Of a DNA stretch of 34,051 nt, positions 17,493 through 25,971 are shown piece after piece. The stretch is from Lacticaseibacillus pantheris DSM 15945 = JCM 12539 = NBRC 106106. Its GTDB lineage: Bacteria > Bacillota > Bacilli > Lactobacillales > Lactobacillaceae. Numbering within the stretch: position 1 is the stretch's first letter; the number at the start of each line of letters is the position of its first letter. Made by a program: the position numbers and the translations under genes. The notes under the pieces were generated by a model that saw nothing but the letters and a program-made list of their open reading frames with translations, was not told the origin of the DNA and did not search any database. The stretch covers positions 1 through 34,051 of the forward strand of contig NZ_BBAI01000025.1 in the NCBI RefSeq assembly GCF_001311175.1, read 5' to 3'.

Positions 17493-17506
17493 TGATAGCG
17501 CTTTCC
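17493..17506. promoter_or_regulatory. Possible CcpA cre site
   Basis: TGATAGCGCTTTCC differs from the ideal palindromic cre TGAAAGCGCTTTCA at two positions. It lies upstream of the lipoprotein gene. A similarity call only. Confidence 0.35.
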
Positions 17507-17550
17507 TCGGACTTAAGGCGGAACCTGACACACACTAGCCCATTACTTTA

Positions 17551-17826
17551 TTAGCTCTGCGTACTCTCATGATTTGCGCACCATATACATACTGATGATG
17601 TATCCAGCGTGCCAAAAGCAAACGTTCCCAAAGGAATCCAGAATGACGCCGTACCATCAAATACCCGCGGAACGAATAGCACCGTGATAGTGCCCAAAAT
17701 TGCTACGTCGCGATGCCCCCAATTAGCCACGCCACTTGCCGCCCAGACTTTGGCACCATGATCATGCCCCCCAATGTGTACATTTTCCCTTCTGTCTATA
17801 ATCGCTTTTATTGTATGCCCTTCCAT
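17551..17826 (-). CDS. Doubtful ORF, possible gene remnant
   Basis: An open frame starting MEGHTIKAIIDRRENVHIGG contains one hydrophobic stretch (ILGTITVLFVPRVFDG). It begins close after the transporter terminator, has no clear ribosome binding site and matches nothing I recognise. It may be a decayed fragment or chance. Confidence 0.2.
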   Translation of the reverse strand: MEGHTIKAIIDRRENVHIGGHDHGAKVWAASGVANWGHRDVAILGTITVLFVPRVFDGTASFWIPLGTFAFGTLDTSSVCIWCANHESTQS

Positions 17827-17835
17827 ATCAGCGCA

Positions 17836-17866
17836 CAATAAAAAGCCCCGCAACGAATTGCGAGAC
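17836..17866 (-). terminator. Terminator of the BCCT transporter gene
   Basis: On the minus strand GTCTCGCAA pairs with TTGCGGGGC (two G-U pairs) around TTCG, followed by TTTTTATT, about 38 bases after the stop. Confidence 0.8.
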
Positions 17867-17903
17867 TTGATTGAATTTTTAATTTACACGTTAATGTAAT
17901 CAG

Positions 17904-19568
17904 CTAATCATCAATTGAATTATGCGCAACCGGCATCCGCGTGGTCGCTCTGACCTTGTGCCGCACAACCGCTTTGGCTGGTGCGGGCGCGACGTCGTGG
18001 TCGCGAACCAGCACTTGCCAAGTAGAAACGATGAGGAGTCCCGAAACAAAGATGAGTGGGAAACCAGCCACCGAGCAAATCGCCTGCACCGTTTTGAAGC
18101 CGCCCACAAACACGATCCCGAACGCGAATAACATGAAGATTCCCATCCATACTAGTCGGTTAACCAGGCTAGGTTGCTGGGTCGGACGGAGCCGCGTTGA
18201 GGTAAACGCCGAAACGATGTACGCCGACGAGGACACGGTGGTCGCCAGGAAGATGAAGCACGATGCGGCGTAAACCACCAACATCACGTACTTCAGCGGC
18301 AAAGTCGACAACACTTGTGCAATCGTCGCCGCCTGTCCCTGGGTGTTAAGTGTGTGCAGTAAGTCTACCGCACCGCTTTGCTGTAGAAACAGAGAATAGC
18401 CACCCAGAATGGCGTAGAAACTCATGCAGCCCAGGGCACCGTAGCCCAGCATACCCAGGATTACCTGCCGCACCGTCCGGCCCTTGGAAATCCGGGCAAT
18501 GAACAGTCCCATGAACGGCATGTACGTGAGCCACCAACCCCAGTAGAAGACCGTCTCGGACTTCACCGGATCAACGCTGTGTGCCATGCTCGTCGTGAAG
18601 CCAGTACTCATGGCCACAAAGTGTGTCACTAACAGGCCGATGCTGTGCACTTCCGAGCGAATGATGGAACCAGTCGGGCCCACCATCAGGACGATAATCA
18701 GAAAACCAATGGCCGTCCAAATATGCGCCGCACTCAGTTTGTCGATGCCACCGCGTAGGCCGCGTACCATGGTTAACGCAAAGATGGCCAGCAATACGAT
18801 GAACATCCCCAACTTTAACCAGATGGTGTCGTCAATGTGCGTCAACTGCGCAATGACTTTGGATAAGACGGGAATTTCCATCCCGACCGACGAGCCAATA
18901 CCACCCATAATGCCGAACACGACCAAGAAGTTAACGCCGAGGCGGAGACCCCGCTTGACGGAACCCTTGCCCTGCAGCATGGGGATAGCGTCGCTGAGCG
19001 CCATCACGTGAACGTGCTTAACGAACATCATGTACGCGATGAGGACGGCAGCGGAGGCAAACATCATCCACGCCATTGGTCCCCAATCAAATTGCCCGAG
19101 CATGTGCGCATTTTGGTAGTTCTGTGCCGATAACGCTTTGGCCCCAAAGAGTGGGTGTTGCACGTACCGGAGTGGATCCACCATGCTCAGCATGAGGATG
19201 CTGGCGTCAATCGCCGTAGCGAAGACCATGCTCCCCCACTGGAAGTTGCTATACTGCGGCTTGTCGTCCGCCGCTCCCAGTTTGGTGCGGCCGAAGTGGC
19301 TGCAGGCTAAGTAAATGAAAAACACAAAGTTGACAATGTAAATGCCAAAGTATAACCAACTAAACCGGGCAGTGATGAATGTCATTAGTGCTGCCAGCGC
19401 GGCTTTGAGTTGGTTGCCACCAAGTAACAGCGTCACGGACATGATTAGAAACAACGCTACCGTTGGTACAAAGAGACACTTATTGATGTTATGTCGATAA
19501 AAAAATAAAGAACTCCTAGTTCCCGTCGACCCCCATTGTAAACACGTTCCTGCCGGGCAACGGGTCAT
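17904..19568 (-). CDS. BCCT-family transporter (betaine/choline/carnitine type), start uncertain
   Basis: Multi-pass protein with the BCCT signature around WGWWLTYMPFMGLFIARISK and GRTVRQVILG (about residues 350-380). The family imports quaternary ammonium osmoprotectants or related betaines with Na+ or H+. The substrate is not known here. The first in-frame ATG (19568) lacks a ribosome binding site, while a good AGGAG at 19513-19517 is followed in frame by no ATG, GTG or TTG near SLFFYRHNINKC. With six instead of seven T residues at the following tract, the codon after the spacer would be ATT. An indel or an unusual start is likely. The true protein probably begins near 19500. Confidence 0.85.
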   Translation of the reverse strand: MTRCPAGTCLQWGSTGTRSSLFFYRHNINKCLFVPTVALFLIMSVTLLLGGNQLKAALAALMTFITARFSWLYFGIYIVNFVFFIYLACSHFGRTKLGAADDKPQYSNFQWGSMVFATAIDASILMLSMVDPLRYVQHPLFGAKALSAQNYQNAHMLGQFDWGPMAWMMFASAAVLIAYMMFVKHVHVMALSDAIPMLQGKGSVKRGLRLGVNFLVVFGIMGGIGSSVGMEIPVLSKVIAQLTHIDDTIWLKLGMFIVLLAIFALTMVRGLRGGIDKLSAAHIWTAIGFLIIVLMVGPTGSIIRSEVHSIGLLVTHFVAMSTGFTTSMAHSVDPVKSETVFYWGWWLTYMPFMGLFIARISKGRTVRQVILGMLGYGALGCMSFYAILGGYSLFLQQSGAVDLLHTLNTQGQAATIAQVLSTLPLKYVMLVVYAASCFIFLATTVSSSAYIVSAFTSTRLRPTQQPSLVNRLVWMGIFMLFAFGIVFVGGFKTVQAICSVAGFPLIFVSGLLIVSTWQVLVRDHDVAPAPAKAVVRHKVRATTRMPVAHNSIDD

Positions 19569-19685
19569 AGGCGCAGTCGGTAGTACCAGTAGCCATGTTT
19601 TGTGATGGCCGCAAGGGTCCGGATTTAACCAGACAATAGCGTATTCGCAATCACCAAATCAGCACGAACTACCGCGCGACTTGGC

Positions 19686-20270
19686 CTAGTTCTTATTGTC
19701 AGTAATCACTTCACCGTGTTCATCCAATCGGCGGATGACACACGCAGGGTTACCGGCAATTACGACATCAGAAGGAAAGGACTTGGTTACCACCGACCCG
19801 GCGCCAACCACAACGCGATCGCCTAGAGTTACCCCGGGCAAAAGCGTCGCGTGACCACCAATCCAGATGCTGTTACCAATGGTGATGGGCTTACCCATTT
19901 CCACATCCGCGTCACGCTGTTGCGCGGACAACGGGTGGACCGGCGTGTAAAAACCAACGTCGGGGCCAATGTAGCAATGGTCCCCAATCGTAATTGGGCA
20001 CGTATCCAGCAACGTCAGACGGTAATTGGCGTAGAAGTGATCACCAATGTGCACGTTGAAGCCGTAGTCAAAGGTAATACCCGCCTCGGCGAAGAAATCA
20101 TCCCCCGCCTCCGCCAGTAATGCTTTGGCCTGACCATTGCGGGCCTCATTGTCGGTTAGTTGGTTGATTTGCAGTAACTGCTCACGGACCAACTTACGCC
20201 GAGCGATTAGTTCTGAATCAAATTGTTGATATGGCTGACCAGCAGTCATCTTTGCTCTTTCAGATATCAT
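19686..20270 (-). CDS. Sugar O-acetyltransferase (LacA/Maa type)
   Basis: A left-handed beta-helix acetyltransferase with an N-terminal helical MAC domain (SERAKMTAGQPYQQFDSEL) and hexapeptide repeats (NVHIGDHF, PITIGDHCYIGPDVGF). The catalytic His is in TPVHPL and the CoA-side loop is GNSIWIGGHATLLPGVTLG. It transfers acetyl from acetyl-CoA to a sugar hydroxyl. The family starts near MISERAKM, so I favour the ATG at 20270 (195 aa) over the longer frame to 20318, though no strong ribosome binding site is seen. It stands alone. Confidence 0.88.
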   Translation of the reverse strand: MISERAKMTAGQPYQQFDSELIARRKLVREQLLQINQLTDNEARNGQAKALLAEAGDDFFAEAGITFDYGFNVHIGDHFYANYRLTLLDTCPITIGDHCYIGPDVGFYTPVHPLSAQQRDADVEMGKPITIGNSIWIGGHATLLPGVTLGDRVVVGAGSVVTKSFPSDVVIAGNPACVIRRLDEHGEVITDNKN

Positions 20271-20340
20271 CATGTTATTAGCGTACCACTGATGGCGGCA
20301 TTTGTGAAAAATGGGCACAAATGGTAGCTGTGAATTATCA

Positions 20341-20384
20341 GTCGAGCTTGCCCAATAACTCTGCGGTTATGTGAGTTGCTCGAC
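20341..20384. other. Two-part hairpin upstream of the acetyltransferase gene
   Basis: GTCGAGC (20341-20347) pairs with GCTCGAC (20378-20384), and inside AACTC pairs with GAGTT. There is no adjacent T-run. The 20319-20516 gap holds no gene; this could be an operator or a weak terminator for the MFS gene's far side. Confidence 0.4.
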
Positions 20385-20516
20385 CGTCTGGCGCAATAAG
20401 CTTAGGCTTTATAACGCTTTCTCAGAAGGGAGCCATTTCCAGGCAAACTCTGGGAAAAACCACAACCAACCGGGTCAAATATTAACTCAACAATAATACG
20501 TTGCAAGAGTCACGAA

Positions 20517-21671
20517 TTATGACGCCGTCGTATTCAGTGCCCCATGGTACCAGTACAACATCCCCCCAAAAGCAATGACAATCGCGGCAAACCACGCAAT
20601 ACCAGTAAATCCCCACGCATTGAAAAGCAGGCCACCAATACCACCCGCCATAGTTTCACCCAAGTACATCGCGGCATTTGCCAAGGAGCTCATGGTACTA
20701 CGAGCGTTTGCGACGGTTTGTTGTAAAGTGGTCATTAACAACGGGAAGATAAGGCCATTAAACACGTAAACAGTAGTCACCATAATCTCACTAACAATGA
20801 AACTAGGTGAAAAGGTTAACCCAATATAGAGTACGATTAAGGCAACAAAACTCAGTGCAAGCGCCCTGGTGAACGACACTTTCTTTGCCCAGTACCCACT
20901 AAGTAAAGAGCCCAGTAAATTACCAGCACCAATACCAATCATTGCCGTGCCGACCCCGGTTAGTGTTAGACCAAAATCGCGAGTAAACCAAGTAGAAATA
21001 AACGTGATTGCCGTGAAACTACCGGTTTGAAAAACAAAGTAGGCCGCTAAATAACTCACCGCTTTGTGGTTACCAATGACCTGCTTATACGTCCGCCAGA
21101 AACCGATGTGAGCATGTTGGCTAGGGAGAGCAGGTAATGCTTGCCAGCATACAACCATCAGCAGTACCGCTGCGCCAGCAATCACGAAAAACGGTGTGTG
21201 CCAGGAACCCGCAGCCAGATAACTGCCAATTGGAATCCCAACTAACTGTGCGACTGACAATCCGGCCGTTGCGTATCCCATCACCTTTACAATCTGCTTT
21301 GGCTCAACGACATCAGGAATTGATGCCCATACCTGCGGCGTAACGAAGGCGGCAGCCACGCCGGCAAGGAAACGAAACAATAGCATCAGCCAAAAGCTGG
21401 TGGCAACCCCGCACAGTGCTGTTGACACCGCAAAGCCGGCCAGCCCATAAAGCAAAATCTGCTTACGGTCATGTTGGTCCGAAATTGGTCCTGAAATCAC
21501 GGCAAAGCCGGCGTATCCTAGTGCGTAAGCCGACACCAACCAGCCCGAAACGGCGGTAGATATACCGAATAACCGGCTAAGTGTCGGTAAAAGTGGCGAG
21601 ACTAAAAATGTATCCGTCCCTATCAAAAACATAACCAGAAAAAAATAAACTCGAATAACGACGCATAGCAT
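20517..21671 (-). CDS. MFS transporter, DHA1-like (putative drug or metabolite exporter)
   Basis: 384 residues and about 12 hydrophobic segments, intact. It has the MFS motif A variant GPISDQHDRKQILLYG between helices 2 and 3 and the proline/glycine-rich AGLSVAQLVGIPIGSYLA of the antiporter motif C region. It is likely proton-driven efflux; the substrate is unknown. The AAGGAGA site fixes the ATG. It follows the ArsR-type gene in the same direction, 56 bases apart with a terminator between, so the regulator may control it. Confidence 0.9.
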   Translation of the reverse strand: MLCVVIRVYFFLVMFLIGTDTFLVSPLLPTLSRLFGISTAVSGWLVSAYALGYAGFAVISGPISDQHDRKQILLYGLAGFAVSTALCGVATSFWLMLLFRFLAGVAAAFVTPQVWASIPDVVEPKQIVKVMGYATAGLSVAQLVGIPIGSYLAAGSWHTPFFVIAGAAVLLMVVCWQALPALPSQHAHIGFWRTYKQVIGNHKAVSYLAAYFVFQTGSFTAITFISTWFTRDFGLTLTGVGTAMIGIGAGNLLGSLLSGYWAKKVSFTRALALSFVALIVLYIGLTFSPSFIVSEIMVTTVYVFNGLIFPLLMTTLQQTVANARSTMSSLANAAMYLGETMAGGIGGLLFNAWGFTGIAWFAAIVIAFGGMLYWYHGALNTTAS

Positions 21672-21712
21672 TCTCCTTGTGCAACTGTTTTATAACAATC
21701 GAACTCTAGGAC

Positions 21713-21740
21713 GAAAAAAAATACCTTTTACAAGGTATTT
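21713..21740 (-). terminator. Terminator overlapping the end of the ArsR gene
   Basis: ATACCTT (21721-21727) pairs with AAGGTAT (21732-21738); on the minus strand eight T residues follow. The stem includes the regulator's last codons and stop. It separates the regulator from the MFS gene, so MFS expression needs read-through or its own promoter (TATAAA near 21690). Confidence 0.8.
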
Positions 21741-22018
21741 AAAAATCCGGGTAAATACGTATCAAAGGTGCTCAGCCTGAGTTCAACATACTTGTTGGGC
21801 CCGCTTTTGCGAGTAGTCGTAAGCCCCGCTTCACGTAGAGTACGGAAGTGATACGATACAGTGGATTTTTGAATGTTCAACTGTTCGCCAATTTCACCAC
21901 AGTTCATCTCACCGCGGTGCTTGTATAGCATCCGTACGATTTTTAAACGCATCGGATCCGCTACTGCCTTTAAAATAATTACTCTAGATTCGTCATCACT
22001 TAACTGTTCGATTGTCAT
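21728..22018 (-). CDS. ArsR-family winged-helix regulator
   Basis: 96 residues: MTIEQLSDDESRVIILKAVA, then ADPMRLKIVRMLYKHRGEM and the recognition region LNIQKSTVSYHFRTLREAGL, ending in a beta wing. This is the ArsR/SmtB fold. No metal-binding CxC motif is evident (there is one Cys, in MNCGEIGE), so the ligand is probably not a classic metal. It is the likely regulator of itself and the MFS exporter. The segment 22019-22487 upstream holds no recognisable gene. Confidence 0.9.
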   Translation of the reverse strand: MTIEQLSDDESRVIILKAVADPMRLKIVRMLYKHRGEMNCGEIGEQLNIQKSTVSYHFRTLREAGLTTTRKSGPNKYVELRLSTFDTYLPGFLNTL

Positions 22019-22487
22019 GAAACTAATATAGATTACCGATTGGGCTTTGTCAATCCTCGCTTAACCCCACAAACTCTTAGAAGTCATTCAATTCTATAAA
22101 CATTGCTACAGCCTGTGCCGAGCACGGCAGCCAATTTGATGGTATAGGTGTAACTACAGTTCGGTTAGTGATTGCACAACAGACTGGCGTATTATGGCCG
22201 TGATTGATTTGCGATTGAAAGCTACAAACAGGATTGCTATGGTTCAAAAAAAACGGCATAGGCGCCAACTTACGCAGTTGGTACCCATGCCCGGAGTTTT
22301 ATTGTGGAGCCTAACTTTTACGATGAGCAAAACCACCTTTGGCAGCATTAATCGCATTCAGGACTTGGGGAAATCCTACACGTGGCCCCTTTCGTGATGG
22401 AGGTGGCAGTGTGCGCGAAATTGGTATTTAAAACAAATTGTGTTGAAGACAATTAAAAGTAAACATAGTTTGGACGAATTTAAAAAC
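22019..22487. other. Gene-free stretch
   Basis: Only short open frames without ribosome binding sites or recognisable sequence are present. Presumably it contains the ArsR promoter. Confidence 0.5.
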
Positions 22488-22709
22488 CTAGTTGTTTTGT
22501 TCCACTTTGCGAGGATCTGGCTGTCCGGTAGCGGCTTCCATGCCGGCAACGGTGACAACTAATTGGTGGTCATCAAATTTACGCCATGATCCCTTAGGCC
22601 ATTTATGCGGACTTTGCTTCAGGCTAGTCCTAACGTATGTCTTGTTTTTACCCCATATTTCTGCGGCCTCACGTGCGCCTAAAATTTCAGTACTATTTAG
22701 GTCAATCAT
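22488..22709 (-). CDS. Small helix-turn-helix protein, 73 aa
   Basis: The sequence MIDLNSTEILGAREAAEIWG, continuing with the KNKTYVRTSLKQSPHKWPKG region, has the shape of an excisionase/MerR-like helix-turn-helix in which EAAEIWGKN is the helix-turn part. Similar small proteins occur in lactobacilli, often near phage or toxin-antitoxin genes. No such partner is seen here. A GGGAGT site precedes the ATG. Confidence 0.65.
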   Translation of the reverse strand: MIDLNSTEILGAREAAEIWGKNKTYVRTSLKQSPHKWPKGSWRKFDDHQLVVTVAGMEAATGQPDPRKVEQNN

Positions 22710-22804
22710 TTTTTTACTCCCACTCCCATTCAGTGGTCCGTTATCTCAAAATTACTACTCGGGATACACGAGCTCACAGATTCACGGTAACCGAGGATTC
22801 AAAC

Positions 22805-23397
22805 TTACGCGTACGGATTACCGTATTTCTCACTGTATGCATAATAGCCCATCCGGTACAGGTCCGTGGTGCGATTGATACTGTCATCATCCGCGAGACC
22901 GACCATTTTCAAAGTTAAATTTGCAAATTCCAGCGGTGCTGTGCCGTTAGCAGTAACCAGATTCCGGTCACGAATTGCTTGCTGCTCTATGAAATCGTCC
23001 CGATTGACGTATCGTGAAAAATCATTCCATAAATATTGAGCGTTACCAGTATGCTTAAATTGCGAAAGTAAACCTCCGCGGGCCAAAAAGTCGACTGCCC
23101 CGCAGATAGCGGCAGTTTTTTTTGTCCGCCCCTAGTCTTTGTCCAATAACGTTTGTTAACCGCTCGTCATCTGTATCCCAGGAATTTCCTCCGATCATAA
23201 CCACCAAATCGGATTGTTCCGAAAGCTTGTACAAATTAGTCGAAGCTTCGACCTTCAATCCGCCGATGGACACCGGTTCCGCAACGTCTGAAGCAAACTC
23301 CGTGGTCCATAAATTAGACTGATTGAGCTGACTCGCTAAATATGCGGGTTCCCAATCAGCCCACTCATTGCGTAACACAAATACCGCTTTTTTTCAA
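22805..23397 (-). CDS. DJ-1/PfpI family protein, two frameshifts
   Basis: Reading through two poly-A tracts (A7 at 23388-23394, probably A6; A8 at 23116-23123, probably A7) gives one protein. It starts KKAVFVLRNEWADWEPAYL from a TTG behind AGGAG, has DLVVMIGGNSWDTDD and then TAAICGAVDFLARGGLL, where the nucleophile-elbow Cys lies in AICGA. About 197 residues, the normal PfpI/ThiJ length. The family includes protein/nucleotide deglycases, amidases and stress proteins; the exact activity is not set by sequence. Confidence 0.8.
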
Positions 23398-23525
23398 AAT
23401 GTCCATCTCCTAGTAAATACCTATAAGTATACACATGTAAACAAATTAGGTTTCAACTTTGATTGCCACTTTTCTGGTCAACGTCAACTGCATGGCCAGT
23501 GTTAATTGCGAGGAAACACGGTATA

Positions 23526-23988
23526 TCAGTTCAATTGCATCAATTCAGAGTTAAATTGATCAATTAATTTAATCACGGCCCGGTCGCTGGGATAGCCTCT
23601 GAGCACATCGAATTCGTAGTGTTGTTTTTTTTCGGGATTACCCCGCGCACCCCGCCTCGCGGATTGGGCGTATCACCCGTAAACCGCGGAATCAGATGAC
23701 AATGGAAGTGCATTACCGTTTGCCCAGCCGCCATACCACAATTCCACCCGACATTATAACCATCGGGATTCTGCTTAAGATCCAGAAGTTGCCTACCCTC
23801 ATCAAGGAGTTTTAGCATATCCGAACGCTCGGTCTCGGTGAGGTCAAAGAAGGTTTCCGCATGCCGCCGGGGAATAATCAGGAGATGTCCCCGCGACACA
23901 GGCTCAAATCAAAGAAGCCAATACAGGTGTTATTTTGTAATATAACTTTGTTATGTTCGAGATTACAAAAAGGACAATCATTACTCAT
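23526..23988 (-). CDS. HIT-family hydrolase, two frameshifts
   Basis: The full protein starts MSNDCPFCNLEHNKVILQN (zinc CxxC) at 23988. One base is missing near 23898-23902 (CACAGGCTC for CACAGGGCTC), after which SRGHLLIIPRRHAETFFDL continues. The HIT triad is HFHCHLIPR. A second break at the A8 tract (about 23625-23632) shifts the tail; restored, it ends in QHYEFDVLRG...LMQLN with a stop at 23526. About 154 residues. HIT proteins hydrolyse nucleoside phosphoramidates or dinucleotides. Confidence 0.85.
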
Positions 23989-24201
23989 AAAAATTAGCCT
24001 CAATCTTTCAACTTAGTTACATTGAGTCTAGCAAATACCGTTGGAATGATTGTAATCCCCGCTCTATGGGGAACGCAATAGTGCGCAGAGGCCAACCGCC
24101 TTTACACTTGCTAAGCCAACCCATCCCAGACTGTCCGACTGGTATCTTAGCGAAGCTTTTTACACACCATGTGAAGCTCGTATTTTTAATCAACGCCTTG
24201 G

Positions 24202-25234
24202 TTACTCGGCTTTAATCACAACCTTACCAATCATGTGTCCCCCAGCCACCAACTTGAACGCCTGCCGCAACGATTCCGGATTCAGGCCGTTAAACACTTT
24301 GGTGGTGGTTGGCACAATCACCTTTGCCTGTAGTAATTGCCCAATCTGATCAAGGATTTCGTGTTGAGTAATCATGTCATCAGTTTGATAGTAGGATTTG
24401 CTATACATCCATTCCCATGCAAAGGTGGCGCGCTTTTTCGTCAGTTTTTTTCAAGTCGATTGGGTGACGATTTTCCGTAATTGAGACAATGATCCCACTC
24501 GGCCGAATTAAGGTCGCCATTTCGTTAAAGTGCTCGTCTAGTTTACTCAGCCCGAGGATATAATCCACGTTTTTAATACCTAACGCATGTACCTGCTTCA
24601 CCAAATCTTGGTGGTGATTCACAACTAGTCCCGCGCCATGTTGCTTCGCCCACGCAATGCTTTGCGGATTGGAGGCTGTCGCAATGACCCGTAATCCCGC
24701 ATGGTTGGCTAATTGCGTGGCGATGGAACCGACACCGCCGGCACCGTTAATAATTAGGAGTGTTCTCTGCCGATTGTGTTTAATGTCGGCGATTGACAAG
24801 TGCATTTGTTCAAAGAGCGCTTCATACGCAGTCAAAGACGTCAGCGGTAATCCGGCCAGCTCCTCATCCGCAAACTCTTCTGGAGCATGACCAACGATGC
24901 GCTCATCTACTAACTGAAAAGTTTGGTCACTACCATCCCGACGAAAGTCTCCCGCGTAAAATACCCGTTGGCCAACGTTAAACAGGGAAACCTGTTCGCC
25001 CACGGCCACGACCGTTCCGACGGCATCCCAACCCAGAATCTTCGGCGTAGCACGCGGCCGCCGTATGCCGGCATAAACCCCAACATCAACGGGATTAACT
25101 GACACCGCAGCGATATGCACTAACAAATCGTGTCCGGTGGGAATTGCTGTATCCCGCTTAACCATACTAAACGCATTAACATCATCAAAACTGTGGCGCT
25201 GATACGCACCAATAATTGTGTTGATTGCTTTCAT
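24202..25234 (-). CDS. Quinone-oxidoreductase-like medium-chain dehydrogenase, frameshift
   Basis: About 343 residues once joined. N-terminal GroES-like fold (HDLLVHIAAVSVNPVDVGVY, KILGWDAVGTVVAVG), then the Rossmann motif LIINGAGGVGSIATQLANHAG. The structural zinc cysteines are absent, as in zinc-independent QOR/crotonyl-type enzymes. The frame breaks at an A7 tract near 24446-24452 (A6 expected), where DLKK continues as LTKKRATFAWEWMYSKSYYQ. It probably reduces quinones or reactive aldehydes with NAD(P)H. Divergent from an HxlR regulator, which likely controls it. Between 24000 and 24201 no gene is seen. Confidence 0.88.
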
Positions 25235-25247
25235 TTCAAATCACCCT

Positions 25248-25272
25248 TTCGAATCAACCATAGTTGGTCGAA
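25248..25272. promoter_or_regulatory. Inverted repeat, candidate HxlR operator
   Basis: TTCGA-AT-CAAC-CATA-GTTG-G-TCGAA is an imperfect 25-base palindrome between the divergent dehydrogenase and HxlR genes, 14 bases before the dehydrogenase ATG. Its position suits repression of the dehydrogenase. Confidence 0.55.
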
Positions 25273-25333
25273 TGCTAGATGGCAATCCTGAGAATTTTGT
25301 AAGTATGGCGTATACTGACGTTGAGGTGATAGC

Positions 25334-25678
25334 ATGCAACGCCATATATATGATTGCCGGCCCGGCTGTCCGGTAGAAAGTACACTCCAGCTAATCTCCG
25401 GGAAATGGAAGTGCGTAATCCTCTTTCACTTGATCAAAAAGGATGCGATCCATTTCGGCGAGCTTAACAGAATTATTCCAGCCTGCTCTGAACGTATGTT
25501 GGCACTCCAGTTGCACGAACTGATCGCCGACGGTATCGTATTGAAGCACACAGACCCAGGTAACAATTTGGTGACTGATTATCAGTTGAGTGCGTTTGGT
25601 GAGACCTTGACACCAGTCATTGCGGCAATGGAGACCTGGGGCAATCAGTACAATGCTGTGATGAGCGCACATAAATAA
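25334..25678 (+). CDS. HxlR-family transcriptional regulator
   Basis: 114 residues, intact. MQRHIYDCRPGCPVESTLQL carries the N-terminal Cys8 and Cys12; SGKWKCVILFHLI and FGELNRIIPACSERMLALQLHELIADGI form the HxlR/MarR-like winged helix. Many family members sense quinones, diamide or aldehydes by a conserved N-terminal Cys, which fits the neighbouring oxidoreductase. TATACT at 25311-25316 is a likely -10 box, and GAGGTGATAGC precedes the ATG. Confidence 0.9.
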   Translation: MQRHIYDCRPGCPVESTLQLISGKWKCVILFHLIKKDAIHFGELNRIIPACSERMLALQLHELIADGIVLKHTDPGNNLVTDYQLSAFGETLTPVIAAMETWGNQYNAVMSAHK

Positions 25679-25723
25679 GCGTACTAACCATGTAAAACAA
25701 CATATCGATAAAATATTCTGACC

Positions 25724-25778
25724 GAAAAAAAAAACCTCGAAAGCGCAAGACCATTAAGGTCAACGTTTGCGAGGCTTT
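25724..25778 (-). terminator. Terminator after tRNA-Ser
   Basis: On the minus strand a long imperfect hairpin (CCTCG...GACC TTAA TGGTC...CGAGG) is followed by ten T residues, starting about 16 bases after the tRNA 3' end. Confidence 0.8.
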
Positions 25779-25793
25779 ATCAATTAAAAATAA

Positions 25794-25880
25794 GGAGAGT
25801 ACAGGATTTGAACCTGCGCGCCGGTATTAGCCGGTTCGACGGATTTCGAGTCCGTTGCATTACCACTCTGCCAACTCTCC
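25794..25880 (-). tRNA. tRNA-Ser (anticodon CGA)
   Basis: 87 bases with 7-bp acceptor GGAGAGT/ACTCTCC, an anticodon loop reading CTCGAAA in GGACTCGAAATCC, a long type II variable arm (ACCGGCTAATACCGGC region) and a T-arm with GGTTCAAATCC. The anticodon CGA reads UCG Ser codons. CCA is not encoded. Confidence 0.95.
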
Positions 25881-25971
25881 ATAACAACAATAACAATTAT
25901 AGCAAAGCCACTTAAAAGATGCTAGCTATTTTCACAATTATCGTGTTATTTAATCATTCAACCACTCAAAT

